This document shows positions 7,901-16,347 of a stretch of DNA of 64,000 nt, one piece after another (position 1 is the first letter of the stretch; every line of letters starts with the position of its first letter). Location: the NCBI GenBank assembly GCA_020073005.1, contig JAIQFX010000004.1, forward strand, positions 1 to 64,000, written 5' to 3'. A program made the translations under genes and the position numbers. The stretch is from Terriglobia bacterium (lineage in GTDB: Bacteria > Acidobacteriota > Vicinamibacteria > Vicinamibacterales > CAVVIG01). The notes under the pieces are model-generated. The model was not told the origin of the DNA. It did not search any database and worked only from the letters and a program-made list of their open reading frames with translations.

Positions 7901-10184
7901 CCGCGATGGGTTCTACGGCAAAGTGTTCGTCTCCAACGGCACGCCGTCGGCCGACGGCAAGGTCTGGCTGCCGATTGGCCGATCGTTCGGCCCGCTGCGC
8001 TGCCGGCAGATCGGTCTTGGTTTCAAGGACGGCGCGACGCTCGAGGTCGGCTACGACGGAAGCGTGTCGCTCGCCGCGCTCGCGATCGATCTCGAGCGTC
8101 TGACCATCGGCATTCCGCTGAGGGATCCCGGACACTTCGACGAGTACGAGCTGGGGCTCGGCGGGCTCAACGTTTCCGTCGCGACGAGCGCCATTCAGGT
8201 CAGCGGCGGTCTCTCGAGAATCGACGTCGAAGGCGGCGCGCCGCGGTACGACGGGATGGCGCTGATCAAGGCGCAGGACCTGACGATCACCGGCTTCGGA
8301 TCGTACGCGATGGCCGACGGCGCGCCGTCGCTGTTCGTCTTTGCGGTCCTGCACAAAGATCTCGGCGGCCCGGCGTTCTTCCACGTCACCGGCGTGGCGG
8401 CGGGATTCGGATTCAACCGCGCGCTGCGGCTGCCGCCGGTCGAAGAAGTTCAGGCGTTCCCGCTGGTGCGCGCGGCGCTCGACGAGCACTACCTCCAGAG
8501 CACGCCCGACGCGCTCTCGACAGCGTTGTCCGTGCTGCGCGACTACATTCCGCCGTCGCGCGGCGACTGCTGGCTCGCGATCGGCGTGCGCTTCAGCTCG
8601 TTCGAGATGATCCAGTCGTTCGCGCTGCTGTCGGTCTCGTTCGGCCACGAGACGGAGATCGGCCTGCTCGGCATGTCGACGATGAGCGTGCCAAAGGGCG
8701 CGGAGCCGGGCAAGGCGGTGGCGTACGCGGAGCTGGCGTTGAGAGCCGTCATCAGACCCTCGGAAGGATTGATCGCGGTCGAGGGGCGGCTCACCGACAA
8801 GTCGTACATCTTTTCAAGCGACTGCCGGCTGACCGGAGGATTCGCGTTCTTCAGCTGGTTCTCCGGCCCGCACGCGGGCGACTTCGTCGTCACGATCGGC
8901 GGCTATCACCCGCGATTCATCGCGCCCTCGCACTATCCCACCGTCCCGCGCCTCGGGATCAACTGGCGGGTCAACGGCGATCTGAGCATCACGGGAGAGA
9001 TGTACTACGCGCTCACGCCGTCGTGCCTGATGGCGGGCGGACGGCTCTGCGCGGTCTATCAGTCGGGCCCCATCCAGGCGTGGTTCACGGCGTACGCGGA
9101 CTTCCTCCTGAACTGGCAGCCGTTCTACTACCAGGTCGAGATCGGGATCCTGATCGGCGTCGCCTGCAGCGTGAGGATCAACCTTCTCTTCTGCAGCTTC
9201 ACGCTCTCGATCCGGGTCGAGATCGGCGTCGACCTCCGCCTCTGGGGCCCGCCGTTCGCGGGCGAGATCTACGTCAACCTCTCGGTGATCTCGTTCACCA
9301 TCCGTTTCGGCGCGGGCCGATCGACCCCGAAGCCGCTCGCACCCGGCGAGTTCATCGGCGCGTGTCTGCCGCCGCGCGCCGGCGGCGGCCTGCTTCGCGC
9401 CGGATCGGACGACGCGTCAGCGGCCGACGTCATTTCTATCCGCATCGCGGGGGGACTCATCCGCGAACAGCACATCGATGATGGCGGCGTCACTCGCATC
9501 GTTCGCATGGTGAACGCGCACGAACTGGCGTTGACCGCGCAGTCGATCGTTCCTTCCACGAGCTTCGCGGGATTGAAGCCGGATCGCATCGTCGACACGA
9601 CGCGCTTCGGCATCAAGCCGATGGGCCAGACGAGCCTCACGTCGACGCTGACCGTGTCGCTGTTCAAGGACGGCAAGGAGGTGACGCCGACGCGCCAGTC
9701 GGGCGAGCCTCGCCTTCGCACGTTGGCGGTGACCTCGGGCGTTCCGGAAGCGCTGTGGGGAAAGAGCGGCGCCGCCGGCACGGTCGCGCTGCCTGGCGCG
9801 CCCGAGGCGAAGACGATTCCGGCGACGGTGGGCGTTCGCATCGTCTGCGCGCCGCCGGTTCCCGCGCACGCGCTTGCGCCGATCCCGCTCGAGAAGTTGA
9901 AGTACGACGATCTGCCGTCGAAGCCGGTCTCCTGGAGACGACTGATGGAGCCGCGCGCGATCGACGCGCACGGCAGCCGGACGATCGCGAACACGATCTG
10001 GGGCAACGCCGAGGTCGATGCGAGGCGTCGCGCCATTCTCGACGTCGTGGCGCGCGTGTCGCCGTTCGAGCTCAATCAACCTCGCCTCGAACATCTCAGC
10101 GCGTCGTCCGACTACTTTCAGGCCGACCCTGCGTTCGCCCTCGTCGAGTCGTACGGAACGCCGCAGGAGAGCGCGCGCGCATGA
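4989..10184 (+). CDS. Giant DUF6603-like protein
   Basis: A 1731-aa protein. Residues about 1030-1450 resemble the uncharacterised DUF6603 region as I recall it: GDFVVTIGGYHPRF, PSHYPTVPRLGINWRV, YYALTPSCLMAGGRL, AWFTAYADFLLNWQPF and LRLWGPPFAGEIYVNL. This segment alternates hydrophobic and polar residues, as in long beta structure, rather than forming membrane helices. The first 1000 residues are also beta-rich with many Gly/Ser turns and no catalytic motif I recognise. There is no signal peptide. The start is ATG 4989, overlapping the upstream stop, with GAGG a few bases before it; an in-frame ATG 8 codons upstream lies inside the previous gene. The stop overlaps the next start (ATGA). Function unknown. 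Confidence 0.8.
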   Translation: MMPGGNPRLGATDLDRNVLEIGLLTGLLSDRDETGARLTNEVALNLAWFSGPIEELGKIPSERTDQLFALLEEVFPEGGGFHLARRKGQADVLGLELRSAAAGGVVQPSLFLPLFDLTHQTLIVGRSGYPLELRVAVSAGDAPLIETRALRIGELSLSETIAFDKAPDLPDIVLSDVAWHPFGKDDRASEITLRELVDRASGDPAHSLAFLVDQLAAALSEPGTDNASAITALRNIVRVLSVGDFGLFRGVPFFAELAGNAALLKEWLAALQALLDGTDAAADAPAIQGSGTDADPFLLRVAAIGVTGSVSVTFARQDTGRLLAGVALESDVYTLASSIGVRMRGVVDMSSADLTFTLCHPNASGTGPRPLFQYMPMHWIEGAPQSRFSIGAAQFGIRVRPQEGEPAKWLQASLALENVERPGDAGAGTYDYDLLTLTRRPSAGGATADAKDAVAKLLADLASALPAVYQASQPAEDTPMPEVIGATFDRSAYRHLIDATRGLTGAQTEGIDGVVQSITGLAAWLAAGDLQNRSFQWLKARVQDGGIFGATGRLLALFNSAFTAEETRLLFQPTIGLSVSVGKSGDSGLEFRVEPRVDAGAVGLSLGAGVVVDVSGGSLPSFRFNASTGLTDEAIRPLLNAGVDLRPQLDLALALALNASPAASVTFYPIGDRAFAAALLPQPRLTYQSSGVDAVSWLLRLAPRVLLPLVEMGVLNRADVKEALEHPVLDFSLAKLLTRLELLRQPDGVYRLGDWSKFADLSAAKFLGAIVDSLQADEQQAQTDGVHFVALKNAAGTATDYGIRIRLTNLPLGGKDSGRTLQAGQWLSEETDDRNWLIASGGPAGKQPGAELILCRKQDGSLSFDAARIDLTSVGLDFEGKALPSGRKPLFDVNGYTLRKLKSRLYVSVSGGGAQFGGAIELNDMSMPLGPKAGGESGSENPVAANLLASGPDEGGRNEPVNPAFSALVAYRDGFYGKVFVSNGTPSADGKVWLPIGRSFGPLRCRQIGLGFKDGATLEVGYDGSVSLAALAIDLERLTIGIPLRDPGHFDEYELGLGGLNVSVATSAIQVSGGLSRIDVEGGAPRYDGMALIKAQDLTITGFGSYAMADGAPSLFVFAVLHKDLGGPAFFHVTGVAAGFGFNRALRLPPVEEVQAFPLVRAALDEHYLQSTPDALSTALSVLRDYIPPSRGDCWLAIGVRFSSFEMIQSFALLSVSFGHETEIGLLGMSTMSVPKGAEPGKAVAYAELALRAVIRPSEGLIAVEGRLTDKSYIFSSDCRLTGGFAFFSWFSGPHAGDFVVTIGGYHPRFIAPSHYPTVPRLGINWRVNGDLSITGEMYYALTPSCLMAGGRLCAVYQSGPIQAWFTAYADFLLNWQPFYYQVEIGILIGVACSVRINLLFCSFTLSIRVEIGVDLRLWGPPFAGEIYVNLSVISFTIRFGAGRSTPKPLAPGEFIGACLPPRAGGGLLRAGSDDASAADVISIRIAGGLIREQHIDDGGVTRIVRMVNAHELALTAQSIVPSTSFAGLKPDRIVDTTRFGIKPMGQTSLTSTLTVSLFKDGKEVTPTRQSGEPRLRTLAVTSGVPEALWGKSGAAGTVALPGAPEAKTIPATVGVRIVCAPPVPAHALAPIPLEKLKYDDLPSKPVSWRRLMEPRAIDAHGSRTIANTIWGNAEVDARRRAILDVVARVSPFELNQPRLEHLSASSDYFQADPAFALVESYGTPQESARA

Positions 10185-12349
10185 GCCTGAAGCCTGGAGA
10201 GATCCAGTTTCACCAGTGGTGCGAGCCGCCGCTCACGGCCGGCGACTACTCGCTCGGCGTCACGCAGGCAGTCGCGCAACTCGGGAAGACGTTCGACGGC
10301 ACGCTCGAGTTCTCGGTGGCCGGGCCGCGATTCTCGCTGAACCCGTCGGACATCTACAGCGTGTACCCGCCGAAGGGCCACCACGGATCGTTCGCGAATT
10401 CACTTCCGCACGTCGTCTTCACGCGCCGCACGCTCCCGTGGGAACGAAACGTGGTGCCCGATGCGCCGTCGGGCGCGGAACGGCCGTGGATGGCGCTGCT
10501 GTTGTTCACCGACAGCGATCCGGTTCCGGAGATCAAACAGCGAACGGTCAGGGAGCTGACGAGCCCGCCGCCGGCCGATGGCGCCGTGGGCCCGAAGATC
10601 GCGCGCCTGGCCGCGTACGAATCCTGGACCGAACCGTGCAATGTCATCGACGTTCCCACCGCCACGTTCCGCGCAATCGCCCCTCGCCTCGACGACCTCA
10701 AGTATCTGGCTCACGTTCGCGAGGTCGAGACGGATCACAAGGAGACGATGTCGTTTCTGGCGGACGGCTGGTTCTCAATCGTCATGGGCAACCGGTTCCC
10801 GAAGCCGGAACAGGCGGGCGCGGATCAAGCGAAGGCGGTCGAGAACACCGTGTTCCTCGTGTCGCTCGAAGGGATGCAGGACTACCTGCCCGGCGGCGCC
10901 GCGGTGACCGTGCCGAACGTGCGTCTCGCGGTGCTGGCGAGCTGGAGCTTTCATTGCTACGCCGCGTACAACTTCAAGAGCCTGATGCAGAGCCTGAACG
11001 TCGGCACCTTCAATCTGCCGGCGCCGCAGAAAAATCCCGCGCTGAGCGGAGAGGAGCAGCGTGCCGCGCAGTACGTCGCGGGCGCGTTCACGCGCGGCTA
11101 CGTGGCGCTGAATCACCGCACGCGACAGGGCGAACCGACGGTGTCGTGGTGCCGCGGACCGCTGACGCCGGTACAGATCGAGGCGCAGGCGCGCTACCCG
11201 TTCCAGCCGGTGCCCGACGGCCTGTTGCGGTACGACTACAACACGGGCGTGATGGACGTGAGCTACGCGGCCGCGTCTCAGCTCGGACGGCTGCTGGCGC
11301 TGCAGGATCGATCGTTCGCCCGCGCCTTGTGCGCCTGGCGAAGCACGATTCAGCGCATGCTGCGGCGGTCCGCTCCCGAGGAAGCGGTCGTGCGAGCGCT
11401 GAACAGCGCGACCACTGAAGAGACGATCGAAGGCGCGCTCGACGGCGCGCTCGAGGTCGAGGCGCGCCGAAGCGCCGGGACGATCGATGCGATCGTGGCG
11501 CCGGACGATCGCTGTCCGCCGCTCGCCGTCCGTCAGTGGCTGGCGCGGCTCATCCTGCTCTACCGCGTGCCCTTCATCAATCTCGTTCCGCACGAGGGAC
11601 TGCTGCCCGGCGAGTCGATGCGGTTCTTCCGCATCGATCCCGGCTGGATCAAGTGTCTGCTCGAGGGCGCCTGCAGCGTCGGACGCAACAGCACCGAGCA
11701 GCAGGCCGTCGACGAGTTCCTCGGCAACAGGTTTCTCGATTTCCTTGGCGACGCCGTCTCGGGCATCCGCCGCCGCCGCGCCGTCGAGGACGATCCCGCG
11801 GCGCCAGTCGCGCCACTACGGAAGGTCAACTGGCCGCTCGAAGGCTTCCTTCTTCGGTCGTCCCTGGTGGAAGGGTGGCAGGGACTCGAGATGCGCGCGT
11901 GGCAGACGTGGGACGCGGCGCGGAACGACGGAACGCCGGTGGACCCGCTGCGGATCGACCGCGTGGCCCCCGACATCATGCTCTGCATCTTCGACGGTCC
12001 TGTCGTGCGGATCGAAGTCCGCCAGCCACCCGAGGGGATGCACTTCGGCGCGGCCACGCGTGAGACTGGTTACTACAAAAGAAATCTGAGACGGTTGATC
12101 TCGCCGGCCCAGGCCGTGGATCAACTGGATCCGGCGCGAGAGATTTCCATCCCGCTCCGCGAACCGCGGGCGCGCGTTGTCGACGTGGCCAGCCTCGCGA
12201 AGCAGATCGAGCAGACGCTGAAGAGCCCCGGCGTCCTCGCCATGACTCCGGCTGAGGCCTTCACGTCGGCGGAATTCGGTCTGGAGATGACCGAGAGTCC
12301 CGGCCGAGTCGTGATCTTCACGACGCAAACCGTCGAGGCGACGTCATGA
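10181..12349 (+). CDS. Unrecognised 722-aa protein of the giant-protein operon
   Basis: I do not recognise this family. Conserved-looking blocks are WFSIVMGNRFPKP (about 200-212), NTVFLVSLEGMQDYLPGG (about 225-242) and LLYRVPFINLVPHEGLLPG (about 463-481), followed by SMRFFRIDPGWIKCLL. It has no signal peptide, no transmembrane helix and no known catalytic signature. It is coupled on both sides by 4-bp ATGA overlaps (start 10181, stop 12349), so it is made in step with the DUF6603-like protein and the 1333-aa protein and may form a complex with them. Confidence 0.8.
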   Translation: MSLKPGEIQFHQWCEPPLTAGDYSLGVTQAVAQLGKTFDGTLEFSVAGPRFSLNPSDIYSVYPPKGHHGSFANSLPHVVFTRRTLPWERNVVPDAPSGAERPWMALLLFTDSDPVPEIKQRTVRELTSPPPADGAVGPKIARLAAYESWTEPCNVIDVPTATFRAIAPRLDDLKYLAHVREVETDHKETMSFLADGWFSIVMGNRFPKPEQAGADQAKAVENTVFLVSLEGMQDYLPGGAAVTVPNVRLAVLASWSFHCYAAYNFKSLMQSLNVGTFNLPAPQKNPALSGEEQRAAQYVAGAFTRGYVALNHRTRQGEPTVSWCRGPLTPVQIEAQARYPFQPVPDGLLRYDYNTGVMDVSYAAASQLGRLLALQDRSFARALCAWRSTIQRMLRRSAPEEAVVRALNSATTEETIEGALDGALEVEARRSAGTIDAIVAPDDRCPPLAVRQWLARLILLYRVPFINLVPHEGLLPGESMRFFRIDPGWIKCLLEGACSVGRNSTEQQAVDEFLGNRFLDFLGDAVSGIRRRRAVEDDPAAPVAPLRKVNWPLEGFLLRSSLVEGWQGLEMRAWQTWDAARNDGTPVDPLRIDRVAPDIMLCIFDGPVVRIEVRQPPEGMHFGAATRETGYYKRNLRRLISPAQAVDQLDPAREISIPLREPRARVVDVASLAKQIEQTLKSPGVLAMTPAEAFTSAEFGLEMTESPGRVVIFTTQTVEATS

Positions 12350-15300
12350 GTCCGGCGTCTCCGGATCCGACGTACCTGCTGGTGCCGATGCACGTTGATG
12401 CGTTGGTAATCGGACAACCTCCGCGTCTCTTCAAGTGGGCCAGTTTCGCTCCGCACTTTTCCGAGCTGCAGGACAGCTACGCGACCGGCTTCGACGTGCG
12501 GCTGAACCAGATGTTACGGAAGGCCGCGACCACAGCGCTGAAGCAGGGCATCCATCTGCATTTCAAACTCCCCGCCGCGTTGACGCACGGAGCCGGGAGC
12601 GGTGATCTGCAATTTCCGCGGATACCGAACCGCTGGCTGGTGCAGCGGTACGACTCGGACATCGGCCGGCTGTCCAAAGCCTGGATCGTGCGCAGCGACA
12701 CGACCGCCGACGCCGGCAGCGATGCCGTGCCGCTTCCCGTCTTTCCCTCGTCGCCATCCAAGTACGACGCGCCGCTCAGCCTGCGGCCGACCGGTGTGTG
12801 CAGTGTGATTTTCGACGGCGGCCGGCTTCTCTCGCCGATGAGCCTGGACGACACGTCGTCGGAGTTGGAGCTGACCGCGGTCACCGGCGGCGACGCCGGA
12901 TTCAGCGCGCACTACGCCGCCTGCCGCAGCATGCTCGGTCTGTACGACAACATGACCGGTGTGTCGTCAGGGGTGAGACTCTCGTACCTGGTGACCGGAT
13001 GGTATTCGTCGCCGGACGATGACCCGTGGCATCAACTGGCCGCCAACCTGAAGGCGGCGCCGACTTCGGCGGATGCGACCGCGCGGCTCGAGCAGTGGCT
13101 GAACGAACATCGGTGTGCGAGGGCGTTCGACACTCTGAATGACCTTCCGTCCGGCATGCTGTGCCACGGGCTCGTCGCGGGCGTTCCATGGGACGCGACG
13201 TGCGACTACTCCACGGCGAAGCCGTTCACAAGGGATCATCCCCTGTTCGGCGCGTTCAACGTGCCTCCGTTCGAGTTCTTCACCGATTCGACGCGGTACT
13301 CCGTCGACATCGGCAACAGCTCCGCCGAGGCCGTCGCGTCATTGATCGCCGGCGCCTCGCATCACCAGGATCTGCTCGAAGACGTGCTGACCGGCATTCA
13401 GACCGGCCTGATGTCCGCCGGCGCGAACTCGGGATCCGCGGGCATCGACGTCGCGCAGATCGACGAGGAGGTGCATCGGCGCGGCTTTGCGAGCGTCGCG
13501 GGCGGAATCGCGTGGGCGCTCCGGCCGTCGGAGCCGGCGATGCAGGGAACGCCGGAGCAGCGGCCGCGCCCGCTGCCGCGTCATCTGCAGGATCTGCTCG
13601 ACGATCTGAACGCGCGCCAGATCGCATGCAACCGGCACGCGCGCCTGCAGGCCGACTATCGGCGCGAGCTGCACGCGCTCTGGTACCGGTGGACGAGCGC
13701 ATTAATAGAGGATGGGCCCGCCGATCTGCTGAGGGAGAACCTCGATGGATTGCGCGCGTTCCTCGCGAACTTCGATCGCCTTCCCGACGTCGCCGGCGCG
13801 CGAGAAAAGCGCGATGCGGCCAGGCAGGCGCTGCTCGACGCGCTCGCGCAGGAAGCGGCCGAGGACGCACAGGAGTACAGCCTCGAGGAGTCGGCCGCCG
13901 CGCCGTTCTATCTGCCGGCCGATCCCGTGTTCGTGATGTCGGGTCCCGCGATGAAACCGGCCGGCACCCAGACGCAGGACGGCGCCGTTCCGTGCAGGGT
14001 GACGGGCGAAGAAATCGCCGGCTACACGTACGACGAGCCCAATGGCGCCGTCGGTATTCAAGTGACCGCGGCGGCCTGCATGGACGGGCGCGTCCAAAAG
14101 GATTATCTGGACGCGATCCCGGCCGAGGCGCGGCGGCTGCTCGGCGAGGCGCTCGTGCTGGACGACGTCAACAGGCTGGACCCGGCGAAAAGGCGGCTTG
14201 CGAAGGAGCATCCGTTCGGCGGCGGCATCAAACCCGACGACATCAGCAGATTCCGCTGGGAACACAATCCGTGGAGGCCGCTGTATCTCGCGTGGGAAGT
14301 CGAATGGCGTTCCGACTACGACGTCACCGGGCTCCCGGACAATCTGATCGCCGAGCGGTGGACGTTTGGTGATGAAGCTGTCGCCGAGGCGCAGGCGTAC
14401 ACGACGAGAACCGATCTCACGCTCCGTCCCGATGCGCGCGCGTCATCGGCCGACAGCTCCACCAGGTACTGCGGATTCTCGCTGCTGCAGCCGGTCGCGG
14501 ATCGAAACGGAGACGACACGCAGGCACCGGCGACGGTGACGATGCTGATCGCGAAGACGCTGAGCGATCGCCTCCAGAATCGCGACCGCCCCATGCTGGC
14601 GCACACGGCCGGCGGCTTCCACGACGCGCTGATCATGCGCCGGGTCGGCGATCAATTGCCGCCGCTCGACTACCGGCGGTACGCCGCCGATCGAGCGCTC
14701 TTCCTCGACCGGATCGCGGACGATCTGGGATCGGCGTCCGTGTTCGACAGCTCGCCGGCGAGCGACACGCCGTTCCTTCCGCTTCGCTCCGGCGCGATGA
14801 CCGTGCGCCGGCTCTGGATCGTCGACGCGTTCGGCCAGACGATCTGGCTGGACCCTGCGCCGGCGGCCGGCCATGCGGTGCGGATAGCGGCCGGTCCGCC
14901 CGACGGCGACGGCTACGTCCCGCTTCGTCCCCGGTTCTCGCAGCCCATGCGCCTCGCGTTCGCCGCCGCGGCGGCCGGCAATCCCGAGAGCGTGGCGCCG
15001 CCGTCGAGCCCCGTGTGCGGATGGATCGTGCCGAATCATCTCGAACAGAGCCTCACGCTGTACGCGGCCAACGGCGCGCCGGCCGGCGTGCTGCAACGGC
15101 GCTTCCGGCCGACGATCGGCGGCGGGCAGCCGGCGTTCTACTGGGTGGACGTTCCAGGACCGCCGACTCATGTCAGCGCCGGCCCGTCGCCGGAATCGAC
15201 GATTGAGAACAGCCATCTGCGCGACTTCGCCCGGTTCGTGCTTTCGCTCGACGCCGATCAGGGCGCCGCGTTCGCGCGGCTGATCGACGAGGCGATCAGC

Positions 15301-16347
15301 GCAACCGAGCGGCGCGTGCCCGAAGAAGATCCAGGCGTCTCGGTGCTCGTCGGCCGTCCGCTCGCGCTCATTCGAGCCACGCTCAGACTCGAAGCGCCCG
15401 GACTTTACGCGCTCGATCAGCAGGCGAGCTGGCAGGCGCGCGACCGGATCGCGGAGCGGCTGACCGCCGGTTTCGATGGCGTCGTCTCATCGGAGACGAG
15501 CGACCTTCTGAAGACGGGAGGCGCCGAGCGCGTGCGCTGTCCGGTCCGTCTCGGCGATCGACGGACGGCGAACGACGGTCTCATCGGGTGCTTCGTTGGA
15601 GATCCGGCCGCGGGGCCGCGGCCGTTTCTCGCGAGCTGGGGGTTCGACGTCGGCAACGTTCGCTACCCGGACGTTCTCGAGACACAGGATCAAGCGTCGT
15701 CGGGTCCGGCGCTCGCGGTCGACGGCGTCACTCCGCTCGCCGTCACGCTCTTCATGGATCCGCAGGCGCGCGTGTACGCCACGACCGGCGTGCTGCCGCG
15801 CGCGTTCCTCGAGCTGCGCGCGGCCGAATCGGCCGGCGCGAAGCAGGCGCGGGACGTGTTCTTCCAGACCGCGCCGGTGCTCGGCACCCCCGCCGCGCCG
15901 CAGGTGCCGACGCCGTCGGACGATTACGGCGAGTGGTCGTGGGCCTACAGGCCCGACGTCACGCTGTGGGCGGAGGACCCGGCGGTCGTCTCGGCCACGA
16001 ATCGCGCCGGGTTGTCGGTTCCGTATCCCGCGATCTCGGAAGGCTGGCTCAAGCTGAAGATCGCGTCCGTGCGGATTCTCAGTCTGTGGATCAAGAACGG
16101 CGTTGCGAAGCCGAAGAAGGACGCCGACATCTGGCTGGCGTGGTCGGTGTACGGCGCCGACGCGCTTCGACTGGACAAACTGCTCGACGGCGGCGGCAGG
16201 ATGCTCATGCGGGAATGGAGCGATGCGCCGCTCGGCCGCGAGATCAAGATGAGCGTCGATCGGAAGACGACCTTCGAGCTGACGGCCACCGACCGGAGCG
16301 GGAACGCCGATCGCAAACAGATCACGATAGAGATTGACGAAGCATGA
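12346..16347 (+). CDS. Unrecognised 1333-aa protein of the giant-protein operon
   Basis: A very large soluble protein without a family I can name. The N-terminus (YLLVPMHVDALVIG; HLHFKLPAALTHG; RIPNRWLVQRYDSD) begins directly in a folded domain, with no export signal. A helical, charged stretch (about 400-520) separates two beta-rich halves. The last 45 residues (REIKMSVDRKTTFELTATDR and following) look like an Ig-like strand pair of the type that ends many modular proteins. It is joined to its neighbours by ATGA overlaps at both ends (12346 and 16344-16347), so it belongs to the same operon. No enzyme motif was found. Confidence 0.8.
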   Translation: MSPASPDPTYLLVPMHVDALVIGQPPRLFKWASFAPHFSELQDSYATGFDVRLNQMLRKAATTALKQGIHLHFKLPAALTHGAGSGDLQFPRIPNRWLVQRYDSDIGRLSKAWIVRSDTTADAGSDAVPLPVFPSSPSKYDAPLSLRPTGVCSVIFDGGRLLSPMSLDDTSSELELTAVTGGDAGFSAHYAACRSMLGLYDNMTGVSSGVRLSYLVTGWYSSPDDDPWHQLAANLKAAPTSADATARLEQWLNEHRCARAFDTLNDLPSGMLCHGLVAGVPWDATCDYSTAKPFTRDHPLFGAFNVPPFEFFTDSTRYSVDIGNSSAEAVASLIAGASHHQDLLEDVLTGIQTGLMSAGANSGSAGIDVAQIDEEVHRRGFASVAGGIAWALRPSEPAMQGTPEQRPRPLPRHLQDLLDDLNARQIACNRHARLQADYRRELHALWYRWTSALIEDGPADLLRENLDGLRAFLANFDRLPDVAGAREKRDAARQALLDALAQEAAEDAQEYSLEESAAAPFYLPADPVFVMSGPAMKPAGTQTQDGAVPCRVTGEEIAGYTYDEPNGAVGIQVTAAACMDGRVQKDYLDAIPAEARRLLGEALVLDDVNRLDPAKRRLAKEHPFGGGIKPDDISRFRWEHNPWRPLYLAWEVEWRSDYDVTGLPDNLIAERWTFGDEAVAEAQAYTTRTDLTLRPDARASSADSSTRYCGFSLLQPVADRNGDDTQAPATVTMLIAKTLSDRLQNRDRPMLAHTAGGFHDALIMRRVGDQLPPLDYRRYAADRALFLDRIADDLGSASVFDSSPASDTPFLPLRSGAMTVRRLWIVDAFGQTIWLDPAPAAGHAVRIAAGPPDGDGYVPLRPRFSQPMRLAFAAAAAGNPESVAPPSSPVCGWIVPNHLEQSLTLYAANGAPAGVLQRRFRPTIGGGQPAFYWVDVPGPPTHVSAGPSPESTIENSHLRDFARFVLSLDADQGAAFARLIDEAISATERRVPEEDPGVSVLVGRPLALIRATLRLEAPGLYALDQQASWQARDRIAERLTAGFDGVVSSETSDLLKTGGAERVRCPVRLGDRRTANDGLIGCFVGDPAAGPRPFLASWGFDVGNVRYPDVLETQDQASSGPALAVDGVTPLAVTLFMDPQARVYATTGVLPRAFLELRAAESAGAKQARDVFFQTAPVLGTPAAPQVPTPSDDYGEWSWAYRPDVTLWAEDPAVVSATNRAGLSVPYPAISEGWLKLKIASVRILSLWIKNGVAKPKKDADIWLAWSVYGADALRLDKLLDGGGRMLMREWSDAPLGREIKMSVDRKTTFELTATDRSGNADRKQITIEIDEA

